A stretch of 26,137 nt of DNA from positions 1 through 26,137 of the forward strand of contig CAMLDO010000029.1 in the NCBI GenBank assembly GCA_946478865.1, given 5' to 3'. This DNA comes from an uncultured Methylobacillus sp. GTDB lineage: Bacteria > Pseudomonadota > Gammaproteobacteria > Burkholderiales > Methylophilaceae. Positions 1-7,059 of the stretch are shown here, piece after piece; position 1 is the stretch's first letter; each line of letters opens with the position of its first letter. The notes beneath the pieces are model-generated. The model was not told the DNA's origin. It made no database searches and saw only the letters and a list, made by a program, of their open reading frames with translations. The position numbers and the translations under genes were made by a program.

Positions 1-143
1 CGACCAAGGCCATGGCGGATATCTGCCGTGCACGATTCGAGGCCTTCGGCTCCGCCGGACAGGCCAGCAAAATCAAGGCGATTTCGTGCGATGCCATGGC
101 AACCAGATACAAGAAGGGGGAACTCGCCCAGATCATCAAGTAA
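1..143 (+). CDS. fba: Class II fructose-bisphosphate aldolase, C-terminal end (partial)
   Basis: The reading frame enters from the left edge and stops at TAA 141-143, so only about the last 46 residues are visible. They read TKAMADICRARFEAFGSAGQ and continue through SKIKAISCDAM to a lysine-rich end. This matches the conserved C-terminus of class II (zinc-dependent) fructose-1,6-bisphosphate aldolases of the CbbA/Fba type, where the segment forms the last helices of the TIM barrel. The enzyme joins dihydroxyacetone phosphate and glyceraldehyde 3-phosphate (and the sedoheptulose equivalent in the Calvin cycle). No catalytic residue lies in the visible part. The position just before phosphoribulokinase on the same strand supports a Calvin-cycle role. 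The identification rests on the tail only. Confidence 0.8.
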   Translation, partial: TKAMADICRARFEAFGSAGQASKIKAISCDAMATRYKKGELAQIIK

Positions 144-154
144 AGCGCACCCAC

Positions 155-181
155 CTCGGCAAACCGAGCTCAACGTTTTTT
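155..181 (+). terminator. Weak terminator-like hairpin after fba
   Basis: A 5-bp stem CTCGG/CCGAG (155-159 with 164-168, loop CAAA) is followed nine bases later by a run of T at 176-181. The stem is short and the T-run is displaced, so at best this is a weak attenuator between fba and prk. It may be fortuitous. Confidence 0.25.
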
Positions 182-234
182 ATACGCAGCAGGCAGGCGG
201 CTCAGCCGCATGCCCAGTCAACTGGAGGTGAATG

Positions 235-1173
235 ATGTCCAAGAAGCATCCGATTATTGCAGTGACCGGCTCGTCCGGCGCGGGTACCAGCACGGTGAAA
301 CGCGCATTCGAGCATATCTTCCGGCGCGAGAATATCGCGCCAGTAGTAATTGAAGGCGATAGTTTCCACGCCTACAACCGCCAGGAATTCCGCGAGGCGG
401 TCAAGAAAGCGGAAGACGCCGGCAGTACGTCTTTTAGCCACTTCGGCCCTGACGCCAACCATTTCGATAAGCTGGAAGCGCTGTTCCACAGCTATGGCCG
501 CAACGGCACGGGCCAACGCCGCTTTTACCTGCACAACTGCATCGAGGCAGGCGAAAAAAGCAAGGAGATGGGCGCCAAGTTCAAGTCGGGCGAATTCACG
601 CCGTGGGAAGACATCCCGGCCAACAGCGACCTGCTGTTCTACGAGGGTTTGCACGGCCTGGTCAAGACCGAGAAGGTTTCATTGCCCGAGCACGTGGATC
701 TCGGCATCGGCGTAGTGCCCATCGTCAACCTGGAATGGATCCAGAAAATCCATCGCGACAAGGCCGAGCGCGGCTACCCCGCCGAGGCCACGGTGGACAC
801 CATCGTGCGCCGCATGCACGACTATGTGAACTACATCACCCCGCAGTTCTCACATACGCACATCAACTTTCAGCGCGTGGCGACGGTGGACACCTCCAAT
901 CCCTTCATCGCACGCGATATTCCGACGCTGGACGAAAGCTTCGTCATCATCCGCTTCCGCGATCTGGATTTGGCGGATTTTCCCTACCTGCTGACGATGA
1001 TCCAGGGCTCCTTCATGTCGCGCCCGAACACCATCGTCGTACCGGGCGGCAAGATGGGGCTCGCGATGGAAATCATTTTGACGCCGCTGATCCGCAACCT
1101 CATGGACAAGCGCGGCCATACCCACGCTTACAGTTTCATGGCGAAGCGACCCGAGCCGGCACTCCAGGCGTAA
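235..1173 (+). CDS. prk: Phosphoribulokinase
   Basis: Phosphorylates ribulose 5-phosphate to ribulose 1,5-bisphosphate with ATP, the dedicated step that makes the RuBisCO substrate. The 312-residue length fits the bacterial (class I) enzyme. Residues 12-19 GSSGAGTS form the P-loop. The motif EGDSFH at 40-45 contains the Asp known as the catalytic base in the Rhodobacter enzyme. A conserved HFGPDANHFD stretch follows near 69-78, and FYEGLHGL near 136-143. Two ATGs lie in tandem (232 and 235). The Shine-Dalgarno GGAGG at 224-228 is only 3 nt from the first but 6 nt from the second, so ATG 235 (MSKKHPII...) is preferred; the difference is one residue. It follows fba by about 90 bp, consistent with a Calvin-cycle gene group, and ends before a strong terminator. 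Confidence 0.96.
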   Translation: MSKKHPIIAVTGSSGAGTSTVKRAFEHIFRRENIAPVVIEGDSFHAYNRQEFREAVKKAEDAGSTSFSHFGPDANHFDKLEALFHSYGRNGTGQRRFYLHNCIEAGEKSKEMGAKFKSGEFTPWEDIPANSDLLFYEGLHGLVKTEKVSLPEHVDLGIGVVPIVNLEWIQKIHRDKAERGYPAEATVDTIVRRMHDYVNYITPQFSHTHINFQRVATVDTSNPFIARDIPTLDESFVIIRFRDLDLADFPYLLTMIQGSFMSRPNTIVVPGGKMGLAMEIILTPLIRNLMDKRGHTHAYSFMAKRPEPALQA

Positions 1174-1189
1174 GGAAATTCAGGCAATA

Positions 1190-1216
1190 AAAAAGCCCCG
1201 CATCGCGGGGCTTTTT
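1190..1216. terminator. Bidirectional intrinsic terminator between prk and the cold-shock gene
   Basis: A perfect inverted repeat pairs AAAAAGCCCCGC (1190-1201) with GCGGGGCTTTTT (1205-1216) around a 3-nt loop ATC. The A/T flanks provide a U-tract in both directions, so it can end prk transcription on the plus strand and cold-shock transcription on the minus strand. Confidence 0.93.
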
Positions 1217-1240
1217 CCATTCTCGAGTATCTTTTAAAGA

Positions 1241-1444
1241 TTACTCGGGGATGATGTTCGCAGCTTGCTTGCCCTTGGGGCCCATTGCTTCTTCGTAGCT
1301 GACGCGTTGGTTTTCGCGCAGGGTCTTGAAGCCGTCTGCCTTGATTGCGGAGAAGTGTGCGAAGAGGTCTTCACCACCGCCGTCCGGAGTAATGAAACCG
1401 AAGCCCTTTGCGTCGTTGAACCACTTAACAGTACCTGTTGCCAT
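1241..1444 (-). CDS. Cold-shock domain protein (CspA/CspE family)
   Basis: A 67-residue protein consisting of a single cold-shock OB fold that binds single-stranded RNA/DNA and acts as an RNA chaperone or transcription antiterminator. RNP1 is KGFGFI at residues 13-18; RNP2 is DLFAHF at 26-31 (the usual VFVHF is slightly altered). The N-terminus [11 protein letters not shown] is typical. The frame is open further upstream, but ATG 1442-1444 is chosen because AGGAAAG (1451-1457) lies seven bases before it and the family length is 66-70 residues. The gene is monocistronic, with a strong terminator downstream and an A/T-rich leader upstream. Which Csp paralogue it is (cold-inducible or constitutive) cannot be decided here. 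Confidence 0.95.
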   Translation of the reverse strand: MATGTVKWFNDAKGFGFITPDGGGEDLFAHFSAIKADGFKTLRENQRVSYEEAMGPKGKQAANIIPE

Positions 1445-1574
1445 TTTGTGCTTTCCTAAAATAAAAATTAAATTCAGGCTATTTGCCCGGCATCTATTGG
1501 TATCAAGGGAAAATGATGAACAACTAAGTACCGCATTGACACAACTTGAAATCCTAACAGACGCGCACAGCATA
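1445..1574 (-). promoter_or_regulatory. Leader and possible promoter of the cold-shock gene
   Basis: No gene fits the bases upstream of the cold-shock ATG. On the minus strand a -10-like TATGCT occurs at 1574-1569. If that is the promoter, the untranslated leader would be about 115-120 nt, with a very A/U-rich segment just before the ribosome-binding site (about 1457-1476). Long leaders that refold with temperature are known for cspA-type genes. Here this is suggested by spacing and composition only; no convincing -35 box is present. Confidence 0.35.
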
Positions 1575-1680
1575 CTCGCCTTTTTCACGATTGCATAACG
1601 TTTTTTTGGCGCCCTGGCAGGCTTGCGGATGAATTCGTGTTGCATTAGCCTTTCCGGACTACCGCAGGGAGGCCTGAATA

Positions 1681-3348
1681 ATGTCAGAACAAAGCCTGGA
1701 AACGCGACTGGCGCTCATCGAAGCGCGACTGGCAAGGCTGGAAGCCAAGATGGCGCTGCCGAAAATGACGCCGCAAGCGCCCGCGACACCAACGGCAACA
1801 GCACCAATGCCTACGGCGGCTGCGGAAAAGCCTGCCGCCCCTGCCCGCTCCACCTCGCCCGAAAGCTCCGGCAACTCCTCGATCACCACACTGCTGGGCT
1901 GGAGCGGCGCGGCTGCGCTGGTGATGGCAGCAGTCTATCTGATCCGCCTCGCGCTCGACTCCGGCTGGCTGACGCCGGAACGGCAGATCGGCCTCGCCAT
2001 CGTCGGCGGACTCGCGCTGATCGGAACCGGCCTGGCCCTGCGCCACGCCGACCGCCAGTATGCATCACTGCTTCCTGCCGGCGGCATTGTGACCCTGTTC
2101 CTTGCGGTCTATAGCGCACATATGTTTTACGGCATGCTGAGCCCACAGGCTGCAACGGCTGGCGTCGCGCTTATCTGCGCCCTGTCGCTGTGGTTGTGCC
2201 GGGTGTTCGAAAGCGAGCTGTATGCGCTCTTCGCGGTGGTCGGTTCGTACGCAGCTCCGTTTCTCATTGAAAACGTGCTGGTCGATGTCGCCGATCTCGC
2301 CATCTATTTTTCCGCCTGGAGCGTGATTTTCAGCATTTACGCGATCTGGACCGGCCAGCGCCTGGTGTACCTGCTGGCGCTCTACTTCGCACTGATCGGC
2401 TTCGACTGGATACAGCGCGACGCGATGCATGAGGAGTGGATCGCCGTGCTGGTATTCCAGACCGTACAGTTCACGATCTTCGGCGTTGCCGCGGCATTGT
2501 TTTCAATACGCCGCAATGAGCCCATGAGCCGCGAAGTAGCCATAGCGCACCTACCGGCGCTGCTGATCTTCTATTTCCTGCAATACGCGCTGCTTTCCGC
2601 CCACCTGCCTGACTATGTCCCATGGATCGCCATCGCCACGGCGGCCGTGGTCGCATTGCTGTATCTCATCAGCAAAAACGCCATCGGCAAACCGCTGCCC
2701 GGCGGGCGCTTTCTGCTTTCTGCCTATGTCGCACTGGTATTGTTCCATGCGGGATATCTGGAATCGGTGCCGGATGCATGGGCACCGTGGGTGGCTTTCG
2801 TGCTGGTGCCTGCCGTCGCCTGGTTCAGTGCAACCCGAACCTCAGGCGCAGGCGTGGGGTGGCCGGTATGGCTGGGCGTCGGCATCGTCGCTGCGGCAAA
2901 TTATCTGCGCATCATCACCGACACCGGCAATACCCAGGTGCCCGGTGCGGACTGGCTGCCCGTCCTCTATGCGCTGGAGTGCTACGTTGGCTACTGGTTC
3001 GTCCGCAGCCGTCACACCTTGCAGAATCTCTACATACCACTGCTGTATGCCGGGCATATCAGTGCAATGGCAGCCGCCGTGCATCTGCTGGACAGCCGTC
3101 TTGCCACCTCGCTTGCCTGGGGACTGCTCGCGACCGGCTGCCTGCTGCTGGCGATTCGCCATCGCGACCGCATTCTCGGCCAGTCTTCGCTGCTGATCTT
3201 CGGCGCCTCCGCCGGCAAGGTATTGCTGTACGACCTGCATCAATCCGCACCATTGGTACGCATCGGCATCCTGTTGGTGCTCGGCCTCACATTGTATGCC
3301 GGCGGATGGCTGTATCAGCGCGTACTATCTTTCCGCGAACAGTCCTGA
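1681..3348 (+). CDS. DUF2339 multispanning membrane protein
   Basis: A 555-residue inner-membrane protein of unknown function. Residues about 5-27 form a short amphipathic heptad-like helix rich in Leu/Glu/Arg ([19 protein letters not shown]). It is followed by an Ala/Pro/Thr-rich linker to about residue 65. The rest is nearly continuous hydrophobic segments, about 14 or more membrane spans, with short polar turns. This architecture (N-terminal coiled coil, flexible linker, many membrane spans) is that of DUF2339 proteins, though many relatives are considerably longer. The start ATG 1681 has GGGAGG at 1668-1673. It stands between a divergent cold-shock gene and glgP with no obvious partner. 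No catalytic motif was recognised. Confidence 0.8.
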   Translation: MSEQSLETRLALIEARLARLEAKMALPKMTPQAPATPTATAPMPTAAAEKPAAPARSTSPESSGNSSITTLLGWSGAAALVMAAVYLIRLALDSGWLTPERQIGLAIVGGLALIGTGLALRHADRQYASLLPAGGIVTLFLAVYSAHMFYGMLSPQAATAGVALICALSLWLCRVFESELYALFAVVGSYAAPFLIENVLVDVADLAIYFSAWSVIFSIYAIWTGQRLVYLLALYFALIGFDWIQRDAMHEEWIAVLVFQTVQFTIFGVAAALFSIRRNEPMSREVAIAHLPALLIFYFLQYALLSAHLPDYVPWIAIATAAVVALLYLISKNAIGKPLPGGRFLLSAYVALVLFHAGYLESVPDAWAPWVAFVLVPAVAWFSATRTSGAGVGWPVWLGVGIVAAANYLRIITDTGNTQVPGADWLPVLYALECYVGYWFVRSRHTLQNLYIPLLYAGHISAMAAAVHLLDSRLATSLAWGLLATGCLLLAIRHRDRILGQSSLLIFGASAGKVLLYDLHQSAPLVRIGILLVLGLTLYAGGWLYQRVLSFREQS

Positions 3349-3349
3349 T

Positions 3350-3385
3350 TTTTCCTGCCAGTGCGCCGAAGTACCGGCAGGAAAA
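3350..3385 (+). terminator. Hairpin just after the DUF2339 gene, no U-tract
   Basis: TTTTCCTGCC (3350-3359) and GGCAGGAAAA (3376-3385) are perfect 10-bp inverted repeats with a 16-nt loop, starting 2 nt after the TGA stop. There is no T-run after the stem (GCACACTG follows). It is therefore not a canonical intrinsic terminator. It may protect the 3' end of the mRNA or act as a weak pause site. Confidence 0.5.
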
Positions 3386-3515
3386 GCACACTGCCGTGCG
3401 CAATGGGCGCATCTTCCAGTAAAATTACTGGTTCACCCTGGCGTAATAGTTGCTACACACAATGGCATAACAACTCGGCAACCTTCGCCCAATCTTGAAC
3501 ATCAGGAATGCCATC

Positions 3516-6011
3516 TTGAATACCAGACCGTTTACCCAAAGCACCACCTCCAAGGATTTGATGGAACTGCCCGCGCTCAGCATGGAGGGCAAGGCCATCG
3601 TCGAGGATTTCCGCCGTTATTTCAGCCACACCCTGGGTCGCAGCGAGCTCAATGAAGCGGCTTATCACGTCTACACCTCCTTCGCACTGGCCTGGCGCGA
3701 CCGCATCGTGGAACGCTGGAAAAAGACGCAGGCTTCCTACGACGCCGAAGACAGCAAGCGTACCTATTACCTGTCGCTCGAATTCCTCATGGGCCGCGCA
3801 CTCGGCAATGCGATGCTGAATCTGGAAGAAAATTCCACCACTGTCGCCGCACTGAACAAGATCGGGCTGGAGCTGGAAGAGATCGCCGAGCAGGAGCATG
3901 ACGCGGGTCTGGGCAATGGTGGCTTGGGCCGCTTGGCCGCCTGCTTTCTCGACAGCTGCGCGACGCTGCAATTGCCGGTGATGGGATACGGCCTGCGCTA
4001 CGAATACGGCATGTTCCGCCAGAAAATCGAGAACGGCTATCAGCTGGAAGAGCCGGACCATTGGCTACGTATCGGCAACCCGTGGGAAATCGAGCGCCAG
4101 GAATTCGCGGTACGCGTGAAATTCGGCGGCTATACGGAACATGCGACCGATGAGAATGGCAAGAGCCATGTCCGCTGGGTGCATTCGCATGATGTACTGG
4201 CGATCCCGTTCGATATGCCGATTCCCGGCTATCGCAATGGCACGGTGAATACATTGCGCCTGTGGAAATCGACCGCGACCGACGAGTTCGACCTGGATGA
4301 ATTCAACGCCGGCAGCTACGCGGAAGCCGTGGAAGCCAAGAACTCCGCCGAGCACATTACGATGGTGCTCTACCCCAATGACGCGAGCGAAAATGGCAAG
4401 GAACTGCGCCTGCGTCAGCAATATTTCCTCGCCTCCGCGAGCTTGCAGGATGTGCTGCGCAACTGGGTCGCGCAACATGGCAACGATTTCTCGCAATTCG
4501 CCGAGAAAAACTGTTTCCAGCTCAACGACACCCACCCAACCTGTGCAGTACCAGAGCTCATGCGACTACTCATGGACGAGCATGGACTAGGCTGGGACGA
4601 GGCCTGGAAGATTACTTCCCAAACAGTGGCCTACACCAACCATACCCTGCTGCCCGAAGCGCTGGAGCGCTGGCCGGTCAGCATGTTCGGCCGCCTGCTG
4701 CCACGCCTGCTGGAAATCGTCTACGAAATCAACGCGCGATTCCTCGCAGAAGTAGCACAACGCTGGCCCGGCGATAACGAGCGCCAGGCGCGCATGTCCA
4801 TCATCGAGGAAGGCGCGGAAAAACAAGTACGCATGGCTTATCTCGCCGTCGTCGCCAGCATGTCGGTCAATGGTGTGGCGGAGTTGCACTCGCGCCTTCT
4901 GCAGCAGCACCTGTTCCACGATTTCTACGAATTGTGGCCGAGCAAGTTCAACAACAAGACCAATGGTGTCACCCCGCGCCGCTGGATGGCTTCGAGCAAC
5001 CCGCTGCTCGCAAAACTGATTACCGACACCATCGGCCCGGACTGGGTCACGGATACGACCCAGCTGCGCAAGCTAGCCCCTTATGCGAAGGACGCAAAAT
5101 TCCGCGAGAATTGGCGTGCGGTCAAGCAGGCCAACAAGGCTCGCCTTGCTGCGATGGTGCTGAAGGACTGCGGCGTCGAATTTCCTGCAAACGCGCTTTT
5201 CGACATCCAGGTGAAACGCATACACGAATACAAGCGCCAATTGCTCAACGTACTGCACGTGATCCATCTCTACGACCGCCTCAAACGCGGCGAGCGCGAT
5301 GGCATTACCCCGCGTTGCGTTCTGATCGGCGGCAAGGCAGCCCCGGGCTATCAGATGGCCAAGCGCATCATCAAGCTGGTCAACGCTGTCGCCAAGGTAG
5401 TCAACGAGGACCCGGCATGCGACGGCCTGCTGAAACTGGTTTTCCTCCCGGATTATCGCGTCTCGGCCATGGAAATCATCTGTCCGGGCGCAGATCTGTC
5501 CGAACAGATTTCCACCGCCGGGAAAGAGGCTTCCGGCACCGGCAACATGAAATTCATGATGAACGGCGCGATGACGATAGGTACGCTGGACGGCGCCAAT
5601 ATCGAAATCCTCGAAGAGGTCGGCAGCGAGAGTTTCTTCCTGTTCGGCCTGAATGCCGAGGAAGTCGAAGCTGCGCGTGCACATTACGCGCCTGACGAGA
5701 TCATCGCTCGTGACCATGACCTGTCCCGGGTGATGCACCTGCTGGAAAGCGGCCACTTCAACCTGTTCGAGCCCGGCATCTTCGACGCCATCATCGCGTC
5801 CATCCGCAGCCCGCATGATCCATGGCTCACAGCGGCCGACTTCCGGAGCTATGTGGATGCCCAGCATCGTGCCGCCCAGGCCTATCTGGACCGGGACAAC
5901 TGGACCCGCATGAGCATTCTCAATACAGCGGCCAGCGGCAAATTCTCCAGCGACCGGACGATCAGCGACTACAACCGCGAAATCTGGCATTTACCGCAAA
6001 TTGCCCAGTAA
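3516..6011 (+). CDS. glgP: Glycogen/alpha-glucan phosphorylase
   Basis: Releases glucose 1-phosphate from the non-reducing ends of glycogen or maltodextrin using phosphate and pyridoxal phosphate. About 831 residues, the normal bacterial length. The family signature EASGTGNMKF carries the PLP-binding lysine (about residue 679), followed by MTIGTLDGANIEI. Other conserved blocks are YYLSLEFLMGRAL, GNGGLGRLAACFLDS, NDTHP, NGVTPRRW and QVKRIHEYKRQLLN. The start is uncertain. The frame is open from TTG 3495, which has no ribosome-binding site. TTG 3516 has AGGAA at 3504-3508 with 7-nt spacing. ATG 3561 has AAGGA at 3552-3556 only 4 nt away. I chose 3516; 3561 is the main alternative and would remove 15 non-core residues. 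An intrinsic terminator follows, so the gene is probably monocistronic. Confidence 0.93.
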   Translation: MNTRPFTQSTTSKDLMELPALSMEGKAIVEDFRRYFSHTLGRSELNEAAYHVYTSFALAWRDRIVERWKKTQASYDAEDSKRTYYLSLEFLMGRALGNAMLNLEENSTTVAALNKIGLELEEIAEQEHDAGLGNGGLGRLAACFLDSCATLQLPVMGYGLRYEYGMFRQKIENGYQLEEPDHWLRIGNPWEIERQEFAVRVKFGGYTEHATDENGKSHVRWVHSHDVLAIPFDMPIPGYRNGTVNTLRLWKSTATDEFDLDEFNAGSYAEAVEAKNSAEHITMVLYPNDASENGKELRLRQQYFLASASLQDVLRNWVAQHGNDFSQFAEKNCFQLNDTHPTCAVPELMRLLMDEHGLGWDEAWKITSQTVAYTNHTLLPEALERWPVSMFGRLLPRLLEIVYEINARFLAEVAQRWPGDNERQARMSIIEEGAEKQVRMAYLAVVASMSVNGVAELHSRLLQQHLFHDFYELWPSKFNNKTNGVTPRRWMASSNPLLAKLITDTIGPDWVTDTTQLRKLAPYAKDAKFRENWRAVKQANKARLAAMVLKDCGVEFPANALFDIQVKRIHEYKRQLLNVLHVIHLYDRLKRGERDGITPRCVLIGGKAAPGYQMAKRIIKLVNAVAKVVNEDPACDGLLKLVFLPDYRVSAMEIICPGADLSEQISTAGKEASGTGNMKFMMNGAMTIGTLDGANIEILEEVGSESFFLFGLNAEEVEAARAHYAPDEIIARDHDLSRVMHLLESGHFNLFEPGIFDAIIASIRSPHDPWLTAADFRSYVDAQHRAAQAYLDRDNWTRMSILNTAASGKFSSDRTISDYNREIWHLPQIAQ

Positions 6012-6036
6012 TTCAGTTTGTCTGTGAGAACTTCAG

Positions 6037-6066
6037 CGGCATGCGATAAGCATGCCGTTTTTGTTT
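6037..6066 (+). terminator. Intrinsic terminator of glgP
   Basis: CGGCATGC (6037-6044) pairs with GCATGCCG (6050-6057) around GATAA, followed directly by TTTTTGTTT. It begins 26 bases after the glgP stop. Confidence 0.88.
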
Positions 6067-6321
6067 GAGCCTGCGCATTCCATCTGCTGCACAATAAGCA
6101 GATGGAAGTTCAAGATTGGTGCATTCTCCGCACTCGCCTGCTCAAGAGCAGAGAAATTTCGACTGAAACAAATATGCGTGGAGACCGCACCTTATCAGCG
6201 AGAACCGATTTCCTCCTTGTCACCGCAGTGTCACATGACTTCGCCAATATTCGGGTTTCATTCATGGCCCGTTTATTGCTCGAACTTAACTGTGGTGTTT
6301 TGACATGGAAAGGAAAAAAAC
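6067..6321. other. Non-coding stretch between glgP and the 63-codon ORF
   Basis: I see no convincing gene here; the small frames that cross it lack ribosome-binding sites and family features. Two things stand out. One is an 11-bp perfect inverted repeat (6078-6088 with 6097-6107). The other is an A/T-rich approach to the next ORF, ending in AAAGGA at 6309-6314. No clear sigma-70 promoter pair could be picked out for the downstream ORF, although one must lie here because the glgP terminator precedes it. Confidence 0.6.
6078..6107. repeat. 11-bp perfect inverted repeat
   Basis: TTCCATCTGCT (6078-6088) and AGCAGATGGAA (6097-6107) are exact inverted copies separated by 8 bases. No T-run follows on either strand within a few bases, so it is not a standard terminator. 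It could be an RNA stem-loop or a protein operator. Confidence 0.7.
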
Positions 6322-6513
6322 ATGAATCCGGAAATCGTCAAATCTCTGGCCCATTTTCTGGAAGCGATCCCTGATCAGGTAGCGACCTGGGACAGACGTG
6401 TAGTCGATCACCTCGCCGCGCACCCTGAAAAGATGAAGGATTTCCACCAAGGGTCCGCCTCCACGAAATGGCACATCTACTCGTCGATCAAATATCAGCC
6501 GCAACCGCGCTGA
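6322..6513 (+). CDS. Small protein of unknown function, 63 residues
   Basis: I do not recognise the family. ATG 6322 has a good ribosome-binding site (AAAGGA at 6309-6314, 7-nt spacing), and the third codon positions look like those of neighbouring genes, so it is probably translated. The product is soluble. The first two thirds should be helical (starts MNPEIVKSLAHFLEAIPDQV) and contain two Trp and several His; the tail (KWHIYSSIKYQPQPR) is basic and proline-ending. There is no signal peptide, membrane segment or cysteine. It stands alone between the glgP terminator and a structured 3' region that ends in its own terminator. A role in nucleic-acid or protein binding is conceivable, but nothing in the sequence proves one. 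Confidence 0.6.
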   Translation: MNPEIVKSLAHFLEAIPDQVATWDRRVVDHLAAHPEKMKDFHQGSASTKWHIYSSIKYQPQPR

Positions 6514-6527
6514 ACGCGACTGTATAA

Positions 6528-6622
6528 GGCAACATCCTGATGATGCATGCCGGACGGGAGCATTTCCGGCAGCGCACTTCGTCTCGGATGTTGCTGCCTG
6601 CAGCCGAAGGTCATGACGACCT
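6528..6622 (+). other. Structured 3' region: nested and tandem hairpins
   Basis: GCAACATCC (6529-6537) pairs perfectly with GGATGTTGC (6586-6594), enclosing a second stem TGCCGGA/TCCGGCA (6548-6554 with 6565-6571). A third short stem AGGTC/GACCT follows (6608-6612 with 6618-6622). Together with the terminator at 6655-6683, this makes a plausible structured 3' UTR of the small ORF, or an independent small RNA of about 160 nt. It resembles no RNA family I can name. Confidence 0.45.
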
Positions 6623-6654
6623 GAAAAGAATACGGAACGCTGGGAAGTAAAATG

Positions 6655-6683
6655 AAAAAGGCCTGAGCAATCAGGCCTTTTTT
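6655..6683. terminator. Bidirectional intrinsic terminator
   Basis: AAAAAGGCCTGA (6655-6666) pairs with TCAGGCC plus a T6 run (6671-6683) across a GCAA loop. It serves the small-ORF transcript on the plus strand and the tRNA-Ser transcript on the minus strand. Confidence 0.9.
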
Positions 6684-6704
6684 CGATCATCGACAAGGTA
6701 TCGA

Positions 6705-6794
6705 TGGCGGAGAGGGCGGGATTCGAACCCGCGACAGAGTTACCCCTGTGCCACCTTTCCAGGGTGGTGACTTAAACCACTCATCCACCTCTCC
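6705..6794 (-). tRNA. tRNA-Ser (anticodon GGA)
   Basis: The minus strand folds into a class II tRNA. Acceptor GGAGAGG pairs with CCTCTCC, followed by discriminator G and an encoded CCA. The anticodon stem CCACC/GGTGG holds the loop CTGGAAA, giving anticodon GGA (reads UCC/UCU). A long variable arm (CACAGGGGTAACTCTGT) is typical of serine tRNAs. The T-arm is CGGGTTCGAATCCCG. Length is 90 nt including CCA. Confidence 0.96.
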
Positions 6795-6808
6795 GGTAAG
6801 GGAGCGGC

Positions 6809-6837
6809 ATTATAACGTAACTTATTCGCATGACCAA
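6809..6837 (-). promoter_or_regulatory. Sigma-70 promoter of tRNA-Ser
   Basis: On the minus strand TTGGTC (6837-6832) and a consensus TATAAT (6814-6809) are separated by 17 bp, placing the transcription start about 7-8 bases before the mature 5' end of the tRNA. Confidence 0.8.
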
Positions 6838-6886
6838 GCCGAATTTGTTTTCCCGTTTTACGGCTTCGTCCGGCCGCGAAATCAGG

Positions 6887-6892
6887 TAGAAT
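6887..6892 (+). promoter_or_regulatory. -10 box for the 4.5S RNA gene
   Basis: TAGAAT at 6887-6892 sits 7 bases before the predicted 5' end of the SRP RNA (6900), exactly where a -10 box should be. The -35 region (about 6864-6870) is a poor match, so the assignment rests mainly on position. Confidence 0.55.
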
Positions 6893-6899
6893 GACGACC

Positions 6900-6997
6900 G
6901 GCGGGCCTCCCCGCATTGCAAGGTAGCCAACCTGGTCAGGTCCGGAAGGAAGCAGCCACAACTATTCAAGCAAGTGCCGGGGATCAGGCTCGCCCCC
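6900..6997 (+). ncRNA. ffs: 4.5S signal recognition particle RNA (small bacterial type)
   Basis: Contains the nearly invariant SRP core GGTCAGGTCCGGAAGGAAGC followed by AGCC, including the GGAA tetraloop and the Ffh-binding asymmetric loop. The ends pair: GGCGGGCC at 6900-6907 with GGCTCGCC at 6987-6994 (one G-U). The conserved GTGCCGGGGAT strand lies on the 3' side. It binds Ffh and directs co-translational membrane targeting. Its place just upstream of dnaX is common in proteobacteria. Ends are estimated from base pairing and could be off by a few bases. Confidence 0.95.
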
Positions 6998-7059
6998 ATT
7001 TAAATTCTGCTGCGGATGGGCTAAAGTCTGCGCTTTACCTTACCGGCCCGTACATATCC

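Noticed and set aside
202..654. 150-codon minus-strand frame opposite prk
   Set aside because: It lies wholly against the well-conserved prk coding sequence, has no family motif and no ribosome-binding site; an antisense shadow.
1536..1541. Perfect TTGACA box on the plus strand upstream of the DUF2339 gene
   Set aside because: No acceptable -10 box lies 16-18 bp downstream, so it cannot be called a promoter.
6528..6685. 6S RNA candidate
   Set aside because: The stems do not form the single long bulged helix expected of 6S RNA, and the outer stem closes only about 66 bases.
6916..7059. N-terminal extension of dnaX through the 4.5S RNA gene
   Set aside because: It translates the SRP RNA; the family's start is at ATG 7060.
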